Assembly (NCBI RefSeq): GCF_026151205.1
Contig: NC_087075.1
Location: forward strand, 13,343,628 to 13,407,627
Origin: Bolinopsis microptera
Lineage: Eukaryota; Ctenophora; Tentaculata; Lobata; Bolinopsidae
Length of the DNA stretch: 64,000 nt
Direction: 5' to 3'
The notes beneath the pieces are model-generated. The model was not told where the DNA came from, ran no database searches, and worked only from the letters and a program-made list of their open reading frames with translations. Numbering within the stretch: position 1 is the first letter of the stretch; every line of letters starts with the position of its first letter. A program made the position numbers and the translations under genes. This document shows positions 1-10,300 of this stretch, piece after piece.

Positions 1-640
1 TGTTCTAAATTTTGTATTTATTCTCAACGATGATTTTAAGAAAGAAAGATAGAAAAAGTCGTTTACTCTGGACAAGCTTAATACAAACTTCTTGTCATTG
101 TAACGTCAAAGACCCTCCCGATTGATGTTTGATTGTATAAAATCCATATTTTCATAATTCACATTAGTAGTTCAGTGTCCCAGATCATGATAATCGTAAC
201 ATCGTAAAGTGTTGTGACATTTAATTAGTATTGAATAACTGCTGATAATAAAATATGTCATACCTAGCCTATTGCCAATAAACTTTCAGAACATAGAGTG
301 ATAACTCCCTGTTTAATAAATGGATTTGAAATATTTAAATTTGACAATAAAATGTATGATAATCATGTATCATCACTATCGATTTGCAGAATATATTTGA
401 ACGTGCACGCTGGAACGATCTACTGTCAACTCACAGAGGAACTTATATTTATTTAGAGAAAATTTGTGAAATTCATTTTTAGAGACGGCACTCAACTGAA
501 GATAAAGGAGAGAAGATGAGAAGAGATAGAACAGCCAATCCGTTGAGTCATGAACTCCACGAACGATCCATGACTCCGGTGGAGTCTCACACAGTGCATA
601 AAGTTATCACGTTATACACTGAAATCTTCAAACACACGGG
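1..640. other. AT-rich DNA without a recognised gene
   Basis: I see no convincing coding exon, RNA gene or mobile-element boundary here. The expected last exon of the V-ATPase subunit D gene (minus strand) should lie downstream of 2328, and I searched this stretch and the LINE remnant next to it for the conserved C-terminal tail without finding it. Confidence 0.5.
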
Positions 641-649
641 GTGATTGTG

Positions 650-2000
650 CGGTCCCAAATTTTAGTAGAGTAGATGTTCTGTTTGATTCTGAAAAAGTAA
701 ATCCTAACAAGGCCCCTGGCCCTGATGGAATTCATGGAAGTCCTCAAAAACTGTGCCCCAAAGCCTTGCATACCCCGTAAGTTTTATTTAACCTTCTTTC
801 TCTAGCGGATGCATGACCCCCTGATTGGAACTGGCACGTGTAGTACCATGCACAAAAGGCGATAAGTATTCGGTTGAGAACTACAGCCTATATCGTTAAC
901 ATCTCTTGTAATGAAAGTCTTTGAAAGGTGCATAAAACTCATTATACCGCTCATGTTTCTGAATCGTTGTTGACTGACAACAACGGTTTTTGTAATGAAC
1001 GTTCCATCACAACCCAAATGAATACTTTCACGGACTATCTTGCACTTGCATTGTTAACAGTCCAGACTGATATAATATATTTGATTTGCGAAAGCTTTTG
1101 TATAGCGTTTTCGCATAACCTCATTTTAAGTAAATTAAAGAATATTTTAATGTCGTGGACAAGCTTAAATTATTTAATTCCTATCTGAGGGGCACAACAA
1201 CTAGTAGTGATAGAGCCAAACGTCTCTTCTCCTACCAGTCGGTCTGTGTCCCTCCAATTTCTATACTTGCCCTTTAGTGTTTTGTAATATTTTATAAATG
1301 ACATTGTTCTCCTGTGTCTCTGAAGCACAATCCAACGCCCTTTATGCAGATTGACACTAAAATTTTAGGAGATCCCTTGTTACCCTGTCCAACACATAAT
1401 CAAAAATGACAACAACAATTAATGATTGGTCAGTGAGAAATCGAATGAAGTTCCACCCACAAAAGTGCAAAGCCCTCTCTGTGTCCCTGCAAAGAAACGG
1501 CGGATACTTGCCATTCAATACCTTCTTTTCTTCTTTATAAACTTTCTGAAAGTGATATTGTCTTGGTGCCCTCTCCAGTCAGATTTAGAGTCGCGAATAA
1601 ACTCCAGGTTTAATGGGGTGCACAAGTAAAGGCGCTTGTTTCCAAAGCTACCCTACATGACTACTTAAGAGAACATGTCCTTTTCACTACTGAGAAAAGC
1701 AGAAAGATCGTTCCTTTTAGCGTTAATTAGGTCCTATATTTGAACATTGTTCTGTCATATGGTCCTCCTCAATCTGCAACTCTCTTCAACATTTGTTGCT
1801 ATCCCAAAGAGAGGCTATAAATGATCAATGGAACCTTACTTCCGTTATAAAATACATAAACTGCTACGAGCAAAAAAACTATATATTCTCCTGTTAAACA
1901 AAGTTAAATTATAACGATCTTATGACCTTCTATAAAATAGTAATAGCATAATTCCAGTTCCCGCGCTCCTACATATATAGTCCATGCCTGTCCAGAGGCA
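650..2000 (+). pseudogene. Decayed non-LTR reverse transcriptase fragment
   Basis: Broken plus-strand frames still show reverse-transcriptase landmarks in the right order: KAPGPDGIHG near 700-735 (RT motif 0/1 region), ISLTSLVMKVFERCIK near 885-935, a degraded FAKAFDSVSHNLILSKL-like motif A near 1085-1135, a corrupted VPQGSILGPLLF motif near 1230-1275, and NRMKFHPQKCKALS near 1437-1475. These motifs belong to LINE RTs of the Jockey/CR1 group. Many stops and frameshifts separate them, so this is a dead fragment. No endonuclease domain and no 3' tail are recognisable, and the exact ends are estimates. Confidence 0.7.
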
Positions 2001-2327
2001 ACCGATACACTAGCACAATGCTCAAATAATTGATAAGTCGATACTTCAACTTACATGAGTAACACTGTGCCCCTGCTCGATTCCTTTTCGAAATAGCTTT
2101 TTTCATAGGAACGCCTTCTGTTTAGCTCGGATAACCTGGATAAATATTATACATTACAAACTTTTGATCAGCTTAAAGATGGTAAAATAGAATTTTAAAA
2201 GGATATTTTATTTCAGCCGGGTTTCATAAATTAGGGATTATATTTAATTGATGGTAGAACTGTATTATTCGATGATTTTGTACATTTAGATCAAGCTCAA
2301 AGAAGAAGCACCCCGTCCCCTATTTAC

Positions 2328-3723
2328 CTTCTTTTTGTCTTGAACTTTCTTCAGTCTGTAGAATTCTTCCCTCTCCCTTTCATCGAGCTCTTCAACAATG
2401 TATGCTATCGTATTTTCATACCTGAAATTATTATTAGACTGTTTAAAAAAACTCGATAAGTTAAAAAAACTCGATAAGTTAGCTCATATATTTCAAACTA
2501 GAGTCCCTTTCCCTGACTCGTTCCCATTCCTAGCCTAAAATACTAAATAGAGAGGTAAACATAACAAATTAAAATATTAACAATCTTCTTTACCAACCTA
2601 GGGATGATTACATATTCGATACCGTTAACTCTCCTATTAGTAATCTTAATAGCTTCGTCCAATGTGATAAAGGTAGTCTGCAGAGATGCCAACTCTACCA
2701 GGAGTTTTATAGCTTTCTGAGCGGTGTCTTTACACCTGGAGACGGTCTGTCCTCCCTTTCCCAGTCCTGTGCGAGGGAGTGTGCTCATTGTTCGGTAACT
2801 TAACTAACTAAATTAACTAAATCAACTATAATAACTTTACCAACTTAATTAACTTAACCAATGAATTGACCGAATAATCTATTTTAAGGACAATATTACC
2901 TAATAGTTAAGATAGAATATCAGGGCGTATTATTTAGATGTACCTGTGAGCTGATACACATCACTACCCTCTGTGTGCATGGTAAAGTTAGTGAGCTGAA
3001 CCCCCGCCACATTGTCCTTTGTGAACTTTATCTTGTTCTGCGCCTTGTCTGCGTTCTGGATAACTGTCTGCCTGAGCAAGGTTAAGACCTGTCTATGAAT
3101 ATGTAGGATGAGATTTCTGCTTAATAACCTTAATTTAAAGTCGGAGAGTGAAATTTGTGCGAGATGTTTGGAGTTGGCTTTCATCACATCACTTTTAACA
3201 TTACTTACACTTGGTGACTTCCTCTTTCACCATAGAAGGACTCTCGCACTGCGAGTTGAAAGATTCCGACTGGCACCATCGGTACTAGCGGGTTAAATTT
3301 TAAAAATAATAATAATATTACTTACGAGATATCTCCGGCAGCATAAGCAGCCTCAGCCAGAGAAAAGTAAACCGCTTTCATCACATCGCCCATCACAGTC
3401 TTATTCTCTATTATCTTCTTCAGAGTGGTACGGAATTTCATGGTCAGGGCGTCACTTTTCTTCTTCAGCAGACTGTGCCCTTTTTGCGCTCCCTGGAACG
3501 TTGAACATAACAATAATATATTATTTGATAATTCATCAAAGAAAGACACGTGACAGTAATAAACCAATCCATCAGCTTCCATTATTGACCATCCAAACCC
3601 CACAGTCACTTTCACGATGTTGTATTAAAAGCAATATGACGGTAAACAAACCTTAAGTCTGACTTTCATCACCGTTAGGATCATTCTGGAGGGGAAGACA
3701 TTGACCCTGTCTCCTGCACCCAT
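2328..3723 (-). CDS. ATP6V1D: V-type proton ATPase subunit D, partial (five exons)
   Basis: Subunit D is the central rotor-stalk subunit of the V1 sector of the vacuolar H+-ATPase; it couples ATP hydrolysis to proton pumping. Five exons can be placed, all with GT-AG borders and in one continuous frame of 210 codons: 3723-3652 (start MGAGDRVNVFPSRM), 3492-3326 (GAQKGHSLLKKKSDALTMKF), 3071-2944 (TVIQNADKAQNKI, KDNVAGV), 2766-2598 (LLVELASLQTTFITLDEAIK, ITNRRVNGIEYVIIPR) and 2421-2328 (ELDEREREEFYRLKKVQDKK). The order and spacing match the conserved ATP-synt_D family; animal proteins are about 247 residues, so roughly 35 C-terminal residues are missing. The last exon would start below 2327 but is not visible, so the gene is cut by the window, has a long last intron, or has been broken by the LINE remnant there. 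It lies directly downstream of ISY1 on the same strand. Confidence 0.93.
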
Positions 3724-4312
3724 CCTTACTAGGAAAAGGATTGATGAATATCGTTAAAAACTATTGTTACATCTGAAAGCTATGTCAAATATCGTGGAAG
3801 ATTATGGTTGTGAAGATTGGAATTATTCAAGAAATTGATAAAAGGAAGATGTAGGATCGTATTATTTTAATAACATGTAGGAAATCTGTGAACCCGATAA
3901 AGTAGACTTTTGTCATTCACGTCAAATAAATAGGGTAGATAATTATTATATCAAATGATAAATAAATTCATAAAAACTATAAAAGAGTTAAAATAAACAG
4001 TCTCTTCCCTTTGGTTTTACCGGGCTTTTCACATTAGTTAGAGCGTAGGGGTAGGGGTAGGGTGGCAGCATGATATAAACTCTGCACAATATTAAGATCA
4101 CAGAAACAAATTAGTTAGAGCGTAGGGGTAGGGGTAGGGTGGCAGCATGATATAAACTCTGCACAATATTATGATCACAGAAACTTCTTCAGTTATCTCT
4201 GAAGAATATGATTACCCCAGCCTTGTCTGAATCTTGTGCATCTTTTTGAAGAACTGAACAGAAATAATCTATAATTCCTTAAACTAACTCCAAATTCCAC
4301 AATTCCACACCC
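3724..4312. other. Intergenic gap between ISY1 and ATP6V1D
   Basis: A 589-bp gap separates the ISY1 stop codon (4315-4313, minus) from the ATP6V1D start codon (3723, minus). It must hold the ISY1 3' UTR and the ATP6V1D promoter. Apart from the two-copy 77-bp repeat it is AT-rich, and I recognise no further element. Confidence 0.6.
4034..4187. repeat. Two-copy tandem repeat, 77-bp unit
   Basis: A 77-bp unit containing GTAGGGGTAGGGGTAGGG starts at 4034 and again at 4111; the copies differ by one or two bases (for example ATTAAGATC versus ATTATGATC). The G-rich core on the plus strand has three or more G runs. It lies between ISY1 and ATP6V1D, so it could sit in the promoter of the latter. Confidence 0.9.
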
Positions 4313-7300
4313 TCAAAAGATAAGATTTCTCCCCATCAGAGTTTTAGCGTCCATACTAGTCTTCTGAAGGTCCTCGCTAGCGTATTTTAACAGCAACTCC
4401 ATCTTCTTCTTCCGGAGAAGCTCAATCTCTACGTCTTTTTGTGAGGGAACCTCTAGTGGTGCTATAGTGTGTTGGTCTGAGGTGTCATCTTCCGTATCAT
4501 CCTCCTTTCTCTTCTCCTAAAGTTTAACGGAATTAGTAAATAATGTGATATCATGACAATAGCAATATGTAGTGACGACAAGAGTCAAGAGTTTAAAATT
4601 TAACAACAACAAAGATCTCTCGCCTCCCACGTGAAATTTGAACTTTTGGACCAGAAAAAAGAAATCTAACCAGAAGTTCCTTCCTCCTCTTCTCCTCCTC
4701 CTCCCGCTCCTTCTTCTCCTCTTCCTCCAGTTCCTTATCCAATTCTCCTGTCTCTTTCTTCAACTTCCATTCTTCTATCGCCAGATGTCGTGCTGATAAC
4801 ATTAGCTCGGTAAATTCGAGGTTATCGTTTGTAAACAACTACAACCTACTCACAAGTATCAATGACATGATACCAAAGTGTATATAATTATATTGGGTAG
4901 TCAGCTAGATTTAAATCATTTAACAGCTGCTTAGGTATCAACATTTTAAATTTGTACAGAATATTTTTGAACCTTTTTTCTCCACCTCCACCTCTAATTT
5001 CAACAAAACTCCATCCTCATCATCTAGATAACCATAATAGTACGCATCTATATCCTTCATAAGATCACCTCTATTCTTACGAGGAGGCTGTGGAGGGGCC
5101 TCCTCGAATAGTTCCCGCACTCCTGGTAAATCTTTTGCTGCTCCGAAATATTTGTAACCTGTAAGGAGGAGAATTATACATCATGATAGGAATTAAGATG
5201 TGTGCCTACTAGTTTTTCGGAATCAAGAAACACATGATAAGAATAAAAATAAATCTTACAAAATCTATTATTAAAACACAACATTGACAAACTAATCCCG
5301 TCTAACAAATAAGAAGGTTACGCTCTTGGTGAAGTACTAACCGCGATTGCCTGGCAGCTCTTTCCCCTCGTGATCCAACATTTTAGGTCCTATTTTGTGA
5401 TAGTTGGGCCCGCCTAGTTCCACTATCCTATCCTGCCTGAAAAACAACTTGTTAGTTTATTATAAAAACAATGGTTATGATTCCCATTTCCCACCGTTAT
5501 TTCTACATGTGAAACAAGCCGATGATACAAAATTCAGTGTTAATACGGTGATCGTGAGATTTAGTTATCTAAATATGCTTACCAATGTCCCTTTTCCCGG
5601 ATAAGTTTATTAATTTCGTCGTTCAGATCTCTGATTCTGAATTCTCCCAGACCAGCATTTTGAATTTGGGAAACCTTTCTGGCAATCTCCTTAATGATCT
5701 GATGTCTCCATTTCTCAGCTTCTTGGAGACTGTGACATTCTGTTGCAAGATACGGTCTTTTTTCCTGAAGAAATTGATATTGATTATAATCATAAAGAGT
5801 GTGATTGTCGACCCTAGGTAATTCATAGACGGCCCCAACTAAATAATATAATGGATGCGTATACGCGCGCGCGCACGCGTAAAGCTTCCTTGATATTTGC
5901 CAACAGTTTTACACTACCATTCAAATAATTTTGCGCGCGTTCCGTCGAAATACTTCAGAAGACCCTTTTAACAACAAAACGCATTGGCAACCATATTGAC
6001 CACTGTGATACTTTAATGTTGACTATTGAATTTCAGTGTATTAACAAGTGAAAGGCTTAACTGAGGTCCACAAACTTTAGATTGTGCATTGGCGACTTAT
6101 ACAAGATATAATGACCGTCATGTTAATAAAGCAGTCAAGGATGCAAAAGAAGCCATCGACACACTCCTCTCAAGTTCCAGTGCTAAAATTGTTGTCTCCC
6201 TGCCCACTCCAACTCCTGGCCCAATAAGTGATCTAACAAATCAATTTGTTTCGGAGATCACCCAATTTGTCTCCACTAAAAGAGAGCTTAGTGACTTATA
6301 CCGGCGCCTCTTCACTGTAAACAACACTGGAAACTTCTCCCGAGCCATCTCTGCTGCTGAGTCATCTGAAGACTCTCCTAACCCTCTGAAGGAAGACCAA
6401 CTTCATGTCTCAGAGTATGGTCTAAAAAAACTCTGTATGAATATCAAACTTGGCCTATACCGTGCCTTTGGTATGAGATCCTATAGAAAGCAGCCCCCCA
6501 CAGAGCGTTAGAATAACCATGAAATTCAATAAAAAACAAGCCTCACGAGATCAACTCGCTGTAATGTCCTGGAACATTCAGGACAGCACAGGAGATGGGT
6601 CTAACAAATTTGAAAATAAAGAATTTCTTTCAATCCTCAATCAAGCTAACATTCTGTGTCTCCAAGAAACAAAGAAACAAGTTAAGATTGAAGGATACCT
6701 TTCTTTTAATAGCAACCGCAAAAATTCTCGCTCAGGAGGGGTCTGCATTCTTGCTGAAAATGATTTAAGAAAAGGTGTCTCTTGTGTGCCTTGTAGCGAA
6801 TCTGACGATATTATTGTTGTCAAACTTGACAAAAACTTTTTTAAGCTTGATTTTGACCTATTTTTAGTATGTTACTATATTAGCCCTGCATATTCGTCCT
6901 ATGTCAAAAAAAATCCAGACTATACTGCTAATACTTTCTCCGCTCTTGACTCCATCTGTATCAGACTACGTCAAAAGGGAGAGGTTATCATGTGTGGCGA
7001 TGCAAATGCAAGAACTGGAAAACTCCCAGACTATATCCTCTCTTGTAATGCACCTGCCATGCATGACATTTACAATGACATTGGACTTGAACATGACATC
7101 GAAGAACCCAGAAACAACTCTGACCTGACTATATCTGAACCCCACTGCCAACATTTTCTTGACATGGTTATTAATAACCAACTCAAAATTCTTAATGGCC
7201 GTACCCTCGGGGACACCACTGGAAAAATGACCTGTCACAAATACAATGGGAGCAGTGTGGTTGACTATTTCGTAATCACCTCATGGGCAAGGGATCATGT

Positions 7301-10300
7301 AAACTCTCTCCAAGTGAAGGAGTTTACATCATACTCTGACCATTGTCCATTAGTCTTGAAACTTACCACATTTGAACCATTTGTTGCCAACTTCCAGCTC
7401 CCAGACTTTTCTAATTTTCCTTGTGGCTATAAGTGGGACAGCAACACCTCTCACTCACTATTTAAAACAGCCCTTAACTCGCCCGAAATTGTTAGTAACC
7501 TGGAAAACATTGCAGCAAACGAATTTAGCAGCACCTTGGAGGGCAATCATGAACTGAACGATGCAATTACTAACTGTCTCCACAGTGCTGCTGATATAGC
7601 GTTAAAAGTGAAAAAACCTCCTAAAACTTCCGCCCACAAGAAATGGTTTGACCCACAAATCAACTCCTCGAGGCGAAACCTGAATAGGCTAGCAAACCGG
7701 CTAGGTAGTAAGCACTGCAACAATATTCTCAGACGTGAATATTACAAGCAGCGCAATAAGCACAGTAATCTTGTTAACAGTAAGAAATTATCTTTTCTTA
7801 GGAAGTTAAATGAAGCTATTGAAGAGGGTCATATTCTTGACTGGAAAAAATTTAAAAGGCTTAAACAAGAACATGACACTAGCCCCCTACTAGACAAATT
7901 CGATCTAGCTAGCTTTCATGATTTCTTTGCATCCCTCTATAAGAAACCAGACCAGGAGCCCGATCCCACTCACCACAATCACAATCATTACCCTGAACCA
8001 CCAGATCTGGATATCCTAAACAAGCTCATATCTGAACCCGAACTAACTTCTGCAATCAAAAAGCTCAAAAAGGGTAAAAGTTGCTCAAATGACTTGATCT
8101 CAAACGAAATGCTTCAGAGCCTAACTCCGCTTTGTCTCCAAGTCATCCTCAAAACGTTCAACCACTCTCTGGTCTCAGGTTACTATCCATGGCATACCAG
8201 TATTATCACTCCTATCTACAAATCAGGCAACCCCTTCAGCCCAGACAATTACAGAGCAATAGCAGTTGGCAGTTGTATGGGTAAGCTGTTCTCTAGCATT
8301 TTACTTGAACGTCTGTTATACTTCAAAAAGCTCTACTGTCCTGATCCAAAAGAACAGCTCGGTTTCTCGAAGGGTGCTCAAACTAATGATCACGTTTTCA
8401 CCCTTAAGACAGTCATTGATAAATACACTAAAGTTAAAAAAGCTCGTCTCTATGCATGCTTTGTTGATCTAAGAAAGGCCTTTGACACTGTATGTAGGGA
8501 CCTTCTTCTGCACAAAATAACATGCCTTGGAATTACCGGTAACTTCTTCAACTGCTTAAGTGATATGTACAAAAACTCAATTGCTCATATAAAAATCTCC
8601 AAACTCTTGTCCCCTAAAATTGATATTGGCAAAGGAACGGAGCAAGGACACCCCCTATCACCAGACCTTTTTAAAATCTATATTAACAACTTGTCATCTC
8701 TTCTGAAATCTGTTGGTGATTATCCAGTTCTTGCTGACGTTCTAATATCACATCTGCTCTGGGCTGACGATCTTGTCCTTCTTGCTCTAAGTCCCAAGGC
8801 CTTGCAAGTCAATATCAACATTCTATCTGACTTCTGTAACTCCATGGGCCTTGAAGTAAATATAAAGAAAACTAAGATTGTCATATTCAGCCCTCCCAAA
8901 AAGAAGCAGTCCCATGAAACATTTACATTGGGAGGTCAGCCCATCCAGCACACCGAAAAGTACTGCTATCTTGGCATAATATTCCACAGAAATGGATCCT
9001 TTACGGCAGCAAATACTGAGCTGAGGGCCAAAGCTCTCCGTGCTCTATATGGCCTTAAAGGCAATATAGTTAAAGATGCCCTCTCTCACCGTGCCCTTAT
9101 TATTCTATTTGATTCCTTAATCAAACCAATCCTGCTTTATGGCTGTCAAGTCTTATGCCCCCACTCTAAAACAATGAGATACCTTTCAAAAATAGATGAC
9201 AAAGCCAGCCCCCAGCATACCCTGAAGTACATTGCACAGGACCACTATGAGAAATTCCACCTAAAATTTATCAAGTGGTCTTTGTCCGTCCATTCAAAAG
9301 CATCAAATATAGGTTGCTGGGGCGAAAGTGGGCGCCACCCCCTATTCTTTGAAGCCTGCAAACTTGCAATAGATTACTATAGTCGCCTTGAAAGCACCGA
9401 AAATGAACTACTTTGTGCTGCATTTCACGAGCAGATCATGCTGGGCCTTCCTTGGTATACCAACATCTCAAAGCTTCTCACCAAATACAACTTCCCCCAC
9501 TCATCTTCATCAAAATCTAAGCTCTCCACCCAAATCAGTCATAATATGAGGGAAGAATTCGTGAATACCTGGAAATCTGCCAAGGCCTCCTCACCAAAAC
9601 TAGAATTCTATAACTTAATTAAACATGATTTTGAACCAGAGGCATACCTACGAATAATCAAAGTACCTGATTTTCGAAAAAGCTTGACAAGGTTTCGTAT
9701 CAGCTGCCACAACCTCTACGTTGAAAGGGGCAGATACGAAACCCCTCTTGTACCAAGAGAAGAACGTTGGTGCACTTACTGCTTTTTCAGTAAAGGGCTC
9801 AAACCTATCGAGGACGAAAGCCATGTATTAATTGACTGTTTGCTTTACTCCTCAGTTAGGGAAAAATTCAACTTTTATCCCCAAAACATCACTGACCTAG
9901 CCGGTCTGCTCTCCAACAAAAATCTAGATCCTACCAAATTTACTGCCACAGCAAGAGCAATCCATTCAATTCTCTCTGTGAACGAACAATATACAGCCTA
10001 TTATAAGAGCCCAGATTTCCACTCAAATACTGGCAAGTGCATAATGCTCTAGGAACTCAAAATAAACTCATGAACCATACAAATTTGATTTACTTAAAGA
10101 AAATAGCATTATATTATAACATTTCTATTTTATCCCTACACATTTGTAAATGATTAGAAGTGTGTAACTTAAATTATTTCAGAATTATAACTATTGTGAA
10201 CTCAATAAAATAATTATCACTTTTGTATCCTTGTATCCTTGTATCCTTGTATCCTACAAGTATTACTGGCACATTGTCAGATTTTTCTGGGTGTTTCAAA

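Larger units (their letters stand above)
6000..10258 (+). mobile_element. LINE with EEP endonuclease and RT, antisense in ISY1 intron
   Basis: The element has a short ORF1, a long intact ORF2 and a 3' UTR of about 200 bp ending in four exact copies of TTGTATCC (10223-10254), the kind of 3' microsatellite that many non-LTR retrotransposons use. The 5' boundary is not defined by a clear target duplication and is an estimate. ORF2 is uninterrupted over 1,177 codons, so the insertion is probably recent. It is antisense to ISY1, which would hide its own polyadenylation signals from the host transcript. Clade is not assigned: RT motifs with GTEQGHPLSP and a C-terminal CxxC...HxxxxC finger are compatible with several clades. 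Confidence 0.88.

Noticed and set aside
928-1188. Small plus-strand gene
   Set aside because: Part of the decayed LINE RT; adjacent frames continue its motifs.
4220-4260. Missing ISY1 exon (AAGATTCAGACA on the minus strand resembles RFRQ)
   Set aside because: It lies downstream of the ISY1 stop codon and the frame does not encode the conserved segment.
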